Numbered from the stretch's first letter, positions 1 through 7,701 are shown. The stretch is DNA of 13,727 nucleotides from FEN-1219 sp036274615 (GCA_036274615.1 DASUFK010000267.1:1-13727), one strand, 5' to 3'. Program-made: numbers and translations. The notes: generated by a model not told the origin, from the sequence alone.

Positions 1-217
1 CGGTAAACACGTTCGCGTAGTCGTACCCATTGTTCGCGCACGTATCGATCCCATACGCATACCGATTGATCAGCTGCGTGATCTGCGCATAGTCGAGCGC
101 CGTGAGCTCAGTCCCCGCGGCCTGCGCCGCACCAATCCCGACCGCGGCGCGACCGGCAAAGAACCCGACCCCAACGAGCACGGCAACCCCGATGATCGAA
201 GCGATGCGCCTAACCAT
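1..217 (-). CDS. SnoaL/NTF2-like exported protein, 5'-end only
   Basis: Only the first 72 codons lie in the window; the gene continues past the left edge. The start ATG (217-215) follows a strong Shine-Dalgarno, GGAGGT, at 226-221. Residues about 5-34 are a hydrophobic, glycine- and alanine-rich signal peptide or membrane anchor ending near AQAAG. The next stretch (LTALDYAQITQLINRYAYG, about 38-56) looks like the first helix of SnoaL-like/NTF2-fold proteins, where residues of this kind line the small-molecule pocket. Family assignment rests on this helix pattern alone. Many such proteins are exported and of unknown substrate, so no reaction is assigned. The ribosome-binding site lies directly beside the outer arm of the inverted-repeat element at 228-409, which may influence expression. 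Confidence 0.7.
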   Translation of the reverse strand, partial: MVRRIASIIGVAVLVGVGFFAGRAAVGIGAAQAAGTELTALDYAQITQLINRYAYGIDTCANNGYDYANVFT

Positions 218-227
218 AAAACCTCCA

Positions 228-409
228 GTCTCACTTTGGCCCACGCGTTAACCGCGAAGGCTGCGGCCGTACCTCGAACGGCCCTCCCGAGACCCTCGCC
301 GCACAGGGATGTGCGGCGAGGAGCCCCAGGGATGGTATTCCGGCGTGTCTCGGGAGGGCCGTTCGAGGTGCGGCCGCAGCCACCACACCATCAATGGCCA
401 AAGTGAGAC
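228..409. repeat. 182-bp nested inverted-repeat element
   Basis: Three nested palindromes share one centre region. The outer arms GTCTCACTTTGGCC (228-241) and its exact reverse complement (396-409) are 14 bp and perfect. The middle arms at 259-293 and 347-381 are 35 bp with a single mismatch (T270/G370, a G-U pair in a plus-strand RNA). The innermost hairpin CCTCGCCGCAC (294-304) / GTGCGGCGAGG (311-321) is perfect with a six-base loop. AGGGATG occurs twice (305-311 and 328-334). The element fills the gap between the stop of the lectin-like gene and the ribosome-binding site of the SnoaL-like gene. No target-site duplication or transposase is visible. It may be a REP/BIME- or MITE-like dispersed element, a terminator or attenuator, or a structured RNA. 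Confidence 0.85.
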
Positions 410-424
410 ACCACCCAACACCGG

Positions 425-1081
425 TCAATTGGTAGCGAAGCAGTAGAACAACCCGGCCCCGCCGGTCGCGACGAGGTTCTGCTGCCCGCACCCGCGCGAT
501 GCGTGCGCCGCGTTCCACGACGTGCCGTCGTCGCCGCCGCCCTGCCGGTCGTGATGGCCGAGCATCGCACTGCCCTCGGCCGCGTTGCTCGTCCAGTTCG
601 AGCACGTGTGATCCATCGCGTCCGTGAACGACCGGCCGTTGCTCTGCGACCCGGTGAGGATGTCGTGCGTGTTCGGATTGTCGCCGCGGCCGTTGACCAC
701 CGCTCCCTTCTCGGTGAGCGAGTTCTCCTTGCTGAGCTTGTTGTTGCCGCTGTGCAGATCGTCGACGTTGGCGGCCACCTGCACGCCCTTGGCGTTGAAC
801 CACGGGCCTCTACCGATCCGGTCGCGCGCGTTCACCGCCGGCTGCCCGTTCGCCGCGCTCGCGCTCAAGTACGCGTGCCAGGTCTTCGAGCCCTGCCCGG
901 CCGCGGCGCCGAGCTGCTGGCAGTGCGCGTCCGCGCCCGCGAGCCCGCCGAGCTTGGCGCCGTCGCCGGACCCCGCGCTCGTGATGAAGAAGCTCATGCT
1001 CGTGTTTTGCGCGCTCGCGGCAAACACCGCGCAGAGCGCGGCGACCGACGCACAACTGATCAAGGACAATGACGCTTTCAT
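425..1081 (-). CDS. Secreted lectin/endostatin-like domain protein
   Basis: A 218-residue exported protein. Residues 1-24 form a signal peptide ending ASA|Q, so the mature protein begins near Q25 and acts in the periplasm or outside the cell. The rest is one compact domain with GLAGADAHCQQLG (46-58), ARDRIGRGPWFNAKGV (85-100), GRGDNPNTHDILTGS (131-145), CSNWTS (160-165) and a terminal GGAGLFYCF. I recognise this layout from proteobacterial proteins annotated as lectin or collagen-NC10/endostatin-like. Four mature cysteines (54, 160, 198, 214) could form two disulfides. The start is supported by GAGGGGG upstream of the ATG. Ligand and role are unknown; sugar binding is only suggested by the family label. 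It is followed by the inverted-repeat element. Confidence 0.8.
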   Translation of the reverse strand: MKASLSLISCASVAALCAVFAASAQNTSMSFFITSAGSGDGAKLGGLAGADAHCQQLGAAAGQGSKTWHAYLSASAANGQPAVNARDRIGRGPWFNAKGVQVAANVDDLHSGNNKLSKENSLTEKGAVVNGRGDNPNTHDILTGSQSNGRSFTDAMDHTCSNWTSNAAEGSAMLGHHDRQGGGDDGTSWNAAHASRGCGQQNLVATGGAGLFYCFATN

Positions 1082-1193
1082 CGGAACCCCCTCGTTTTTG
1101 GTTGGTGCTCGCGCCGCCCGCGATTGCAGGAGCGAATCGACGGCCTTACGGCGGCGCGCCTCGGGAGTCTAACCGAACCTCGGCCGGCCCCGT

Positions 1194-1850
1194 CTACCCC
1201 CGGATGAGGTGCAGCGCGTCGACCACGCGATCGTCGGTCCAAGTGCTGATCCGCTGCCAGACCGGCGGCTCGCCGCAGGCGCGCGTGACGTTGATCGCCG
1301 GCGGCGAGCTCGCGTCGAGCCGCGGCGTGGCGCGCGTGATGATGCCGCTCTGCGTGCGGTACACGGAATACAGGCTCGCGGTGTCGATGTCGTGGTACAC
1401 CGAGCTGCCGTAGGTCGCGTCCACGAGGAAATTCCAGTCCCGCAGCGCCCCGGCGAGCTCCACCACGTCCACGGCCGTTTTGCCGCCGAGATTGTGCGCG
1501 ATGTTCGGCTCGCTGTTTTGCTCATCGGCGGAGCGATAGCGCCCCTCGAGCCGGTCGAGCCGGTACTGCGCGTCGAGCCCGAGCAGATTCGCCCAGCTCT
1601 TCCACTTCAGGAACTCGGCGTCGATGCGCCATTGATCGCCGAACAGCGGCAAGTCGCGCTCCTGGCAACGGTCGCCGGTGCGCAGGTGCGCGACCCACTG
1701 GCGGCCGTTCATCCGGTCGAACGTGAGCTCGGCGATCAGCGACTCGGCGGTGAGCGCGTGATACGTGTAGATCGACGCCGACAGCAGCAGCACCGCGAGC
1801 AACGCCGCGACGACGGCGAACAACATCGAGACTTTGAGCAGTCGGCGCAT
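1194..1850 (-). CDS. Conserved membrane-anchored protein, function unknown
   Basis: I chose the ATG at 1850-1848 (218 residues). A longer reading from 1985 adds 45 residues of unlikely composition that would overlap the divergent cupin gene, whereas from 1850 the protein opens directly with MRRLLKVSML and a membrane helix (about residues 8-32). GAGG lies about ten bases upstream. After the anchor comes an extracytoplasmic domain with a Trp-rich motif, FLKWKSWANLLGLDAQYRLD. I recall this motif in gammaproteobacterial proteins loosely annotated as cation/multidrug efflux pumps. With a single helix it cannot itself be a pump, so I assign no function. The gene is divergent from the cupin gene with under 100 bp between starts, and 112 bp upstream of the lectin-like gene on the same strand. 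Confidence 0.75.
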   Translation of the reverse strand: MRRLLKVSMLFAVVAALLAVLLLSASIYTYHALTAESLIAELTFDRMNGRQWVAHLRTGDRCQERDLPLFGDQWRIDAEFLKWKSWANLLGLDAQYRLDRLEGRYRSADEQNSEPNIAHNLGGKTAVDVVELAGALRDWNFLVDATYGSSVYHDIDTASLYSVYRTQSGIITRATPRLDASSPPAINVTRACGEPPVWQRISTWTDDRVVDALHLIRG

Positions 1851-1947
1851 GCGCTTCGGACCTCGCGGGACGACCCTCGAAAATCGCCTCAAATTCTCAT
1901 GCGTCGTGCGAGAATAACATGCGCCATTGCCCATTCCGGACACGCCG

Positions 1948-2454
1948 ATGCAGGACGCCGTCAGACACATCGTCGAACGATTCAAGCTGATTCCGCATCC
2001 CGAGGGCGGCTACTACCGCGAGGTGTATCGCTCGCCGCTCGAGATCCAGCACCCGGGCGTGGACGCGCGCCACGACACGAGCCGGCGCGGCAGCACCTTC
2101 ATCTACTTCCTGCTCGGGGCGAACGACTTCTCGGCTTTTCACCGCGTGCGCTGGAGCGACGAGATCTGGCACCTGTATGCCGGCGGACCGCTCGAGCTGC
2201 ACACGATCGATGCGCAGCACCGCTACGCGTGTCACGTGCTCACCGGGGACGTGTCGAACGGCGAGCCCGCGCACGTGGTGCCCGGCGGCGTGTGGCAAGC
2301 CACGCGGCTCGCGCGCGATGCGGCGTGGGCGTTCTGCGGCTGCACGGTGGCGCCCGGCTTCGACTTCGCCGACTTCGAGATGCCGCCCGCGCGCGACCTC
2401 GTGGGCATCTACCGCCAGCACGAGAAGATCATCCGCGAGCTCACGAGGCGCTGA
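1948..2454 (+). CDS. Cupin_5 (DUF985) family protein
   Basis: A 168-residue single-domain beta-barrel protein. It opens with the family signature HIVERFKLIPHPEGGYYREVY and continues with TFIYFLLG, then SAFHRVRWSDEIWHLYAG, where H65, D71, E72 and H75 are candidate pocket or metal residues. This matches Cupin_5/DUF985, related to yeast YML079w, whose substrate is not established. I chose ATG 1948 because the only upstream in-frame start is a TTG at 1927; no good Shine-Dalgarno precedes either, so the start is uncertain. The stop is two bases from the GTG of the glutathione transferase, so the two genes probably form one transcript and may share a detoxification or small-molecule role. Confidence 0.88.
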   Translation: MQDAVRHIVERFKLIPHPEGGYYREVYRSPLEIQHPGVDARHDTSRRGSTFIYFLLGANDFSAFHRVRWSDEIWHLYAGGPLELHTIDAQHRYACHVLTGDVSNGEPAHVVPGGVWQATRLARDAAWAFCGCTVAPGFDFADFEMPPARDLVGIYRQHEKIIRELTRR

Positions 2455-2456
2455 AG

Positions 2457-3080
2457 GTGCTCACGATCTACGGCCGCACGAACTCCGTGAACGTGCAGAA
2501 GGTGCTCTGGTGCCTCGCCGAGCTCGAAGTTCCGCACGTGCGCATCGACGCTGGCCTCGAGCACGGCAAGAACAGCGAGCCGTGGTACCTCGCGCTCAAT
2601 CCCAACGGCCGCGTGCCCTTGCTCCGGGACGGCGACTTCAGCCTGTGGGAGTCGAACTCGATCGTGCGCTATCTCTCCGCGAAGCACGGCTTGGGCACCC
2701 TGTGCCCGTCGTCGCTCGAGACGCGCGCGCACGCGGAGCGCTGGATGGACTGGCAGCTGTCGACGCTCGTCACACCCGTGTCGATCGTCTTCTGGAACCT
2801 GATCCGCACGCCGGCCGACCGCCGCGACGCGGCCGCCGTCGCCAAGAACACGGCCGAGGCCAACAGCGTGCTCGAGCGGCTCGACGGCGAGCTGCGCGCG
2901 CAGCCGTACGTCGCGGGCTCTCGGTTCACGATGGGCGACATCCCGGTCGGCGCGGTCGTCCACCGCTGGCTCGCGCTGCCCGGCGTGGAGCGGCCGGCGT
3001 TCCCGGCGCTCGAGGCCTGGTACGACCGGCTCGTCGAGCGGCCGGCTTACCGCGCGCACGTGATGCTGCCGCTGTCCTGA
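2457..3080 (+). CDS. Glutathione S-transferase family protein
   Basis: A 207-residue cytosolic protein of usual GST length. The N-terminal thioredoxin-like half contains LTIYGRTNSVNVQKVLWCL (S10 a possible catalytic residue), the cis-proline region GRVPLL (P54) and the glutathione-binding WESNSIVRYL (E65, S66). The helical C-terminal half carries the GST_C pattern, with YVAGSRFTMGDIPVG as the N-capping-box region. GSTs conjugate or reduce electrophiles with glutathione; the substrate is not readable. The start is the GTG at 2457, two bases after the cupin stop, with GAGG inside the cupin gene as ribosome-binding site. The same frame stays open far upstream to 1209, but that part is antisense to another gene or out of frame in the cupin, and is not coding. 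Confidence 0.93.
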   Translation: MLTIYGRTNSVNVQKVLWCLAELEVPHVRIDAGLEHGKNSEPWYLALNPNGRVPLLRDGDFSLWESNSIVRYLSAKHGLGTLCPSSLETRAHAERWMDWQLSTLVTPVSIVFWNLIRTPADRRDAAAVAKNTAEANSVLERLDGELRAQPYVAGSRFTMGDIPVGAVVHRWLALPGVERPAFPALEAWYDRLVERPAYRAHVMLPLS

Positions 3081-3334
3081 ACAAAGTCTTTGACGGCATT
3101 CAGGCGGTGCGGTACTTTCGCGACGTAAGCCGATAGAACTAAACGAGAAAGGCTGAGCCGGCGAACAGCGACGAGCGCGCGCCCCGCGGCAGTGGGACGT
3201 GAACTGTGTCCGGGACGCGGCTCGGCCCGTCTCGACATAATCCCGGCCAGCGTGTCCGGCCGATAGGGCCGCAATAGTGGGGAGCGCCGCGCGCAGTGAA
3301 CGCGCCGGAGTGCAGGGGAAACAAAAGGATGTCT

Positions 3335-5671
3335 ATGAATCGTGCGCGCCGCGCCTTCGCCGGCCTCGTCTCGCTCACCGCGCTCGCTTTCGCAACCGCT
3401 AACGCCCAGGACGCACCCGCCGTGCAGGACGAGCCGTTCCCGCGGCCGGCCGCGCTCGAGCCGGCAGTGCAGTTCTGGACGCGCGTCTATACCGAGATCA
3501 CCACCCGCGAAGGCTTCATCCACGACGACACGCGGCTCGACGTGGTGTATCAGACCGTGAAGGTCGGCGACGACTTGAGCACGCGCGAGCGCCGCCGCCG
3601 CGTGGAGCGCGCCGTGGATCAATATCAAGCTATCCTCACGAAGCTCGCCGGCGGCGCGCGAACCAACTTGAGCGGCGAGGAGGAGCGCGTCCTTCACCTG
3701 TTCCCCGAGGGCACCAGCAGCACGGAGCTCCGCGCGGCCGCCTCGCGGGTGCGCTTCCAGCTCGGGCAAGCCGATCGCTTCCGCGCGGGGCTCATCCGCT
3801 CCGGCACGTGGAAGCAGTACATCTACGACGTGCTCGACAAGCAGGGCTTGCCCCGCGAGCTCGCAGCGCTGCCGCACGTCGAGTCGTCGTTCGATCCCAC
3901 TGCCTATTCGAAGGTGGGCGCCGCCGGCATGTGGCAGTTCATGCGCTCCACCGGCGTTCGCTACATGCGCATCGACCACGTGGTCGACGAGCGGCGCGAT
4001 CCGTTCCTGGCGTCCGAGGCGGCAGCGCGTGTGCTCGCGGACAATTACGACGTGCTCCAGAGCTGGCCGCTTGCGGTCACGGCGTACAACCACGGCGTCG
4101 GCGGCATGCGCAACGCCACCGTGCAGCAGAAAACCAAGGACATCGCCACGATCGTGGCCAAGTACCAGAGCCGGTCGTTCGGCTTCGCGTCGCGAAATTT
4201 CTACACGGCGTTCCTCGCGGCCGTGCAGATCGACCGGAACCCCACGAAGTATTTCGGCTCCATCAACATCAATCCGCCGTCGGACACGGGAGTCGTCGTC
4301 GTTCCCGACTTCCTGAGCGCCGATGCGCTCGCCGATGCGCTGAATCTGCGCGAGGGCAAGCTCCGCGAGCTGAACCCCGCGCTGAGCGACGCCGTTTGGT
4401 CCGGCGACAAGCTCGTGCCGAAAGGCTTCTCGTTGCGCGTGCCGAAGGCCACAGCCGCCGTGGCCGAAGAACTCATGGCCGCGATCCACGCGGATCAGCG
4501 CTTCGCGTCGCAGCGGCAGGATCTCCAGCACAAGGTGCGCCGCGGCGACACGCTGTCGACGATCGCCGCCGAGTACCACGTGAGCCTGGCCGCCCTCATG
4601 CGCATCAACGGGCTCGGCGCCCGCGACATGATCCGCGTGGGCCAGCTCATCAATCTGCCGGTGGACGCGCGCGGCGGCGCCGCGCCGGCCGCCGTGCTGG
4701 CGCGGGCCGAAGCGCCCGCACCGGCCGCGCCCGTGGCGGCCACGACGGCGCCGGTCGCCGCCGACGGCACGTACGTCGTGCGCAGCGGCGATAGCCTCGA
4801 CCGCATCGCGAAGCGCCTCGGCACCACCGTCGACGCGCTGATCGCCGCGAACACGCTCGGCAACAAGAACGTGATCTTCCCGGGGCAGACGTTGCAGCTG
4901 CCCGGCACCGCGACGGCGCCGAGCGCCGTGCTCGCATCGAATACGGAGGCGCCGTCGGCCGCAGCCGGCGCCCTGGCAACCGCGCCCGGCCGGCCGGCCG
5001 CGATACCCGCGGTGGCCGTCACGGCGGCGGAAGCCGACGAGCGGGACGAAGTGGCCACCGACGAGCTCGCGGCCGCGCTGCAGCCGGCCGTGCTCGCGAA
5101 CGGCGAGCCCTCGCCGGTCGACGACGGCGGCGCAAGCGACGTGAACGCTCTCGCCACCGAGCAAGCCGACCTCGCGGCCGACCCGAGCAACTACTCCGTC
5201 AACGCCAGCAACCAGATCGAGGTGCAGGCGCTCGAGACGCTCGGCCACTACGCCGACTGGCTCGAGATCCCCACGCAGCGGCTGCGCGACATCAACAAGA
5301 TCAGCTTCAAGGAAGCCGTGGTGATCGGCCAGATGCTCACACTCGACTTCAGCAAGATCGACCAGATGACCTTCGAGCAGCGCCGGGTGGCCTATCAGCA
5401 GCAGGAGCAGGGCGAGTTCTTCATGACCTACCAGATCGCCGAGGTCGAGAACCGCAAGATCAAGCCGGGCGAGTCGCTGTGGGTGCTCGCAGCCCGCACG
5501 TACAAGGTGCCGGTGTGGCTGCTGCGTCAGTACAATCCCGACTTGAACCTCGACCGCGTGTCGGCGGGAATCGTTGTGAAGTTCCCGCGGCTCAAGAAGT
5601 TCGAGACGGGCCAAGACGCGGCCGCGCCGGCGGTCGCCGACATCGGACCGGGCGCGGAGGCGAACAACTGA
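3335..5671 (+). CDS. mltD: Membrane-bound lytic transglycosylase D-like, multiple LysM
   Basis: This enzyme cleaves peptidoglycan glycan strands in the periplasm to give 1,6-anhydromuropeptides. The 778-residue protein opens with a signal peptide cut near ANA|QD (residue 24). The SLT (lysozyme-like) domain at about 155-295 has catalytic E183 in HVESSFDP, then GAAGMWQFM (195-203) and YNHGVGGM (251-258). LysM domains are clear at about 398-442 and 480-523, with degenerate LysM-like segments at about 322-370, 620-672 and 698-752. An Ala/Pro-rich acidic linker joins them at about 525-620. E. coli MltD is about 450 residues, so the C-terminal half is an extension. ATG 3335 follows AAGGA by five bases; ATG 3329 and GTG 3296 are alternatives. 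No lipobox cysteine is seen. CATAAT (3236-3241) is a weak -10 candidate. Confidence 0.93.
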   Translation: MNRARRAFAGLVSLTALAFATANAQDAPAVQDEPFPRPAALEPAVQFWTRVYTEITTREGFIHDDTRLDVVYQTVKVGDDLSTRERRRRVERAVDQYQAILTKLAGGARTNLSGEEERVLHLFPEGTSSTELRAAASRVRFQLGQADRFRAGLIRSGTWKQYIYDVLDKQGLPRELAALPHVESSFDPTAYSKVGAAGMWQFMRSTGVRYMRIDHVVDERRDPFLASEAAARVLADNYDVLQSWPLAVTAYNHGVGGMRNATVQQKTKDIATIVAKYQSRSFGFASRNFYTAFLAAVQIDRNPTKYFGSININPPSDTGVVVVPDFLSADALADALNLREGKLRELNPALSDAVWSGDKLVPKGFSLRVPKATAAVAEELMAAIHADQRFASQRQDLQHKVRRGDTLSTIAAEYHVSLAALMRINGLGARDMIRVGQLINLPVDARGGAAPAAVLARAEAPAPAAPVAATTAPVAADGTYVVRSGDSLDRIAKRLGTTVDALIAANTLGNKNVIFPGQTLQLPGTATAPSAVLASNTEAPSAAAGALATAPGRPAAIPAVAVTAAEADERDEVATDELAAALQPAVLANGEPSPVDDGGASDVNALATEQADLAADPSNYSVNASNQIEVQALETLGHYADWLEIPTQRLRDINKISFKEAVVIGQMLTLDFSKIDQMTFEQRRVAYQQQEQGEFFMTYQIAEVENRKIKPGESLWVLAARTYKVPVWLLRQYNPDLNLDRVSAGIVVKFPRLKKFETGQDAAAPAVADIGPGAEANN

Positions 5672-5699
5672 CGCTCCCGCGGGCGGCGTGGGGTGCCAG

Positions 5700-6542
5700 A
5701 TGACCGAACCGCCCTCCTCCGACATCGAGCCGAGCCTCGAAGGCCGCGTGATCGCGGTGCCTGAGGCGCGTCAACTCGACGTGCTCGCAAACCTGCTCGA
5801 GAAGCGCGGCGCGCGCGTGCTGCGCTGCCCGCTCGTGGGGATCAAGGACGCGCCGGATCCGCGGCCCGTGGTCGCATGGATCGAGCGGCTCGTCGCGCAA
5901 CCCGCCGATCTGCTCGTGATCTACACCGGCGAAGGCGTCGAGCGCTTGCTCGGCTTCGCGCGGCGCGCCGGGCTCGAGGAAGCGTTCGTCGCGGCGCTCG
6001 GCAAGACGCCGAAGATGACGCGCGGGCCGAAGCCGAAGCGCGCGCTGCGCCGGCTCGGCCTCGACTCCGAGTACGAGGCGGCCGAGCCCACCACGCACGG
6101 GCTCATCGAGACGCTGTCCGCGATCGACCTCGCCGGCAAGCGCGTGGCCGTGCAGCTCTACACCGCCGACCAAGACCCCGAGCTACTGGACTATCTCCGC
6201 GACCACGGCATCGAACCGGACTGCGTCGCGCCCTACGTCTATGCCTCGGCGGCCGAGGACGATCAGGCCGCGGCGCTCATCGACGAGCTCGCGGCCGGGC
6301 GCGTCGACGCGATCGCGTTCACGAGCAAGTCGCAGGTGCAGCGGCTCGTGAAGCTCGCGCGCGAGCGCGGCGTCGAAGGCGCGCTGCGCGCGGGGCTCGA
6401 GCGCGCGCGCGTGGCTGCGGTTGGGCCGATCGTTGCGGCGGAGCTCGAGAACTTGGGCTTCCGCGTGGACGCGATGCCGGAGGACAGCTTCTCGATGAAG
6501 CCGCTGGTCACGGCGCTCGGCGAGCTGCTCGGCAGCGCGTAG
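5700..6542 (+). CDS. Uroporphyrinogen-III synthase (HEM4) family protein
   Basis: A 280-residue two-lobed HEM4 protein. The family cyclises hydroxymethylbilane to uroporphyrinogen III, precursor of haem, siroheme and B12, in the cytoplasm. Visible motifs are VIYTGEGVERLL (73-84), KTPKMTRGPKPKRALRRLGL (102-121), EPTTHGL (129-135), AFTSKSQVQRL (206-216) and VAAVGPIVAAEL (238-249). The TRGPKP loop resembles the HemD paralogues that in other bacteria sit near siroheme-dependent nitrite reductases, rather than the HemD next to hemC; this is recall. No hemC or hemX is adjacent. It starts 28 bp after mltD, so co-transcription is likely. ATG 5700 is preferred over GTG 5688. Confidence 0.85.
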   Translation: MTEPPSSDIEPSLEGRVIAVPEARQLDVLANLLEKRGARVLRCPLVGIKDAPDPRPVVAWIERLVAQPADLLVIYTGEGVERLLGFARRAGLEEAFVAALGKTPKMTRGPKPKRALRRLGLDSEYEAAEPTTHGLIETLSAIDLAGKRVAVQLYTADQDPELLDYLRDHGIEPDCVAPYVYASAAEDDQAAALIDELAAGRVDAIAFTSKSQVQRLVKLARERGVEGALRAGLERARVAAVGPIVAAELENLGFRVDAMPEDSFSMKPLVTALGELLGSA

Positions 6543-6562
6543 GCCGCGGCAGGGCCCGCGCT
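6534..6562. terminator. Possible bidirectional hairpin between convergent genes
   Basis: AGCGCG (6534-6539) pairs with CGCGCT (6557-6562), and GGCC (6542-6545) pairs with GGCC (6553-6556) around a seven-base loop, leaving TA as a bulge. It spans the facing stop codons of the HEM4 and DUF3667 genes, where a shared terminator is expected. There is no T-tract on either side, so intrinsic termination is doubtful, and in DNA this GC-rich the pairing could be chance. Confidence 0.3.
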
Positions 6563-7455
6563 CAGAGGCTCCAAATCGCGAGCACGCCGGCCGCGAACTG
6601 CAACCCTGTGATGAAGAACGCGTTCAACAGGAAGAAGAACACGCCGAGCACGGCCGCCAGCGGCCACGCGACCCAACGCCTGATGCGGGGGAAGTAGAAC
6701 CGCCGTAGCGAGGCGCCCAAGTACCCGAACTGCCACAGCAGCATCGCGGCCATGAACGGGAGAAACATGGCGAGACTGGACCCGATCAGGCGTGACTTGA
6801 TCCCGGCGGTGAGGACCAGCTGCGAGATCAGCAGAAACGTCAGGTAATGCATGCTGAGCACCGCATGCTCGACGAGCAGCGGCCTGCGGCGGTGGAAACA
6901 TACAAACAAAGCAAGCGCCAGCAGGAAGACCGAGGCGAACGACAGCGGCGTTGCGACGGCGTTGAGCAAGCCGTTGAAGCGCTCGCGAGTTTCGTCCGTA
7001 GCTTGTTCGACGGAACCCTGCTTCTTCTCGTACATCCGCTCGAGGATGCCGAACCGGTCGACTTGGAACAGCGTGGCGCCGATGCTCTTGCCGGCGGGGA
7101 ACGCCACGGGGACGGTGGTCAACTTGATGTCGGTTCCTGGAACCCCGAGCGTGAAGGACGTCTGGCCCGCCGTGATCAGCGCGTAGGCGATGATCGCGGT
7201 CAAGAGCAGTCGCAACGGCTTCACATACGGCCGATGCCGGCCGCCAGCGAACTCCAACGCGAGGAAACCGGGGCGAAACATCAGCAACTTGAGCGTGCGC
7301 CAGATCTTGCCGTCGAGATCGAAAATCTCGGCCGGCAGCGTGCGCGTCACGAAGTGCCAGACGGTCAGGTCGCTCGGCTCCAGGCGTTCCTCGCCACAGC
7401 TCGAGCAATAACGTCCGTCGAGAGGATTGCCGCAACTAGCGCACGTGACGGACAT
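6562..7455 (-). CDS. DUF3667 zinc-ribbon membrane protein
   Basis: A 297-residue inner-membrane protein of unknown function. A cytoplasmic zinc ribbon opens it: CASC (5-8) and CSSC (17-20), four cysteines fit to hold one zinc. Then comes the DUF3667 signature region (RPGFLALEFAGGRHRPYVKP, residues 61-80), followed by hydrophobic segments at about 79-96, 168-187, 201-219, 225-246 and 262-294. A polar loop at about 100-165 separates the first two. Length and order match DUF3667 proteins, often called yckC-like or simply hypothetical. The start ATG (7455-7453) lies eight bases past the stop of the small glycine-rich peptide gene, so the two are probably co-transcribed. No transport substrate can be inferred. 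Confidence 0.87.
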   Translation of the reverse strand: MSVTCASCGNPLDGRYCSSCGEERLEPSDLTVWHFVTRTLPAEIFDLDGKIWRTLKLLMFRPGFLALEFAGGRHRPYVKPLRLLLTAIIAYALITAGQTSFTLGVPGTDIKLTTVPVAFPAGKSIGATLFQVDRFGILERMYEKKQGSVEQATDETRERFNGLLNAVATPLSFASVFLLALALFVCFHRRRPLLVEHAVLSMHYLTFLLISQLVLTAGIKSRLIGSSLAMFLPFMAAMLLWQFGYLGASLRRFYFPRIRRWVAWPLAAVLGVFFFLLNAFFITGLQFAAGVLAIWSL

Positions 7456-7463
7456 GGCGCCGA

Positions 7464-7592
7464 CTAGTTTCCTGCGCGCGGCGGCTTCCGCTGCGAGAGC
7501 GCATAGCCGAGCCCGCAGCCGATCGCGATTCCCATGGCGATGCCGGCTCCCTGGCCGATGGACTCAGCGTTCACGGACGATCCGCTGCTCAT
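7464..7592 (-). CDS. 42-residue glycine-rich membrane peptide
   Basis: A short gene whose ATG (7592-7590) is preceded by a purine-rich ribosome-binding site, GGGGGGTGGGAC. The peptide has a polar start (MSSGSSVNAESIGQG), one hydrophobic helix with small residues at regular spacing (GAGIAMGIAIGCGLGYAL, about 15-32), and a basic tail (SQRKPPRAGN). The Gly spacing resembles a glycine-zipper helix, able to pack against another helix or itself. It lies eight bases upstream of the DUF3667 gene, suggesting a shared transcript and perhaps a membrane partner. The reading frame extends upstream to 7667, but the ribosome-binding site and composition favour 7592. I recognise no named family. Confidence 0.6.
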   Translation of the reverse strand: MSSGSSVNAESIGQGAGIAMGIAIGCGLGYALSQRKPPRAGN

Positions 7593-7692
7593 GTCCCACC
7601 CCCCAAGCTCTCGAGACGTGCGCTCGAGGCCCGAATTTGTTGTTGTCTGCTGCGGCCCGGGCGGCACGCGCCGCCGAAGCGCGGGTGCTCGG

Positions 7693-7701
7693 ATATTAGC
7701 A
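7693..7701 (-). promoter_or_regulatory. Candidate extended -10 promoter
   Basis: On the minus strand this reads TGCTAATAT, a TGn extended -10 with a hexamer close to TATAAT, about 100 bases upstream of the 42-residue peptide gene. No good -35 is visible, which extended -10 promoters tolerate. A small dyad AACCG-GGA-CGGTT (7703-7715) sits just upstream. If real, it gives the peptide/DUF3667 pair its own transcript, separate from the sulfite reductase cassette. Confidence 0.4.

Noticed and set aside
228..409. Insertion sequence or MITE with target-site duplication
   Set aside because: Terminal inverted repeats are present, but the flanks (CCTCCA and ACCACC) show no duplication and there is no transposase, so only a repeat element is claimed.
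1209..2456. Upstream extension of the GST frame, suggesting a large fusion protein
   Set aside because: This part is antisense to the membrane-anchored protein and out of frame through the cupin gene; it shows no domain, and a good GTG start exists at 2457.
3081..3334. Small gene in the gap before mltD, either strand (such as 3139-3378 minus)
   Set aside because: No ribosome-binding site, no recognisable protein, and the minus frame overlaps the mltD start; the gap is taken as the leader/promoter region.
3047..5725. An 892-codon open frame antisense to the mltD-like gene
   Set aside because: It is a shadow caused by high-GC codon usage. The sequence is Arg/His/Val-rich with no domain, whereas the plus strand encodes a clear signal peptide, SLT and LysM domains.
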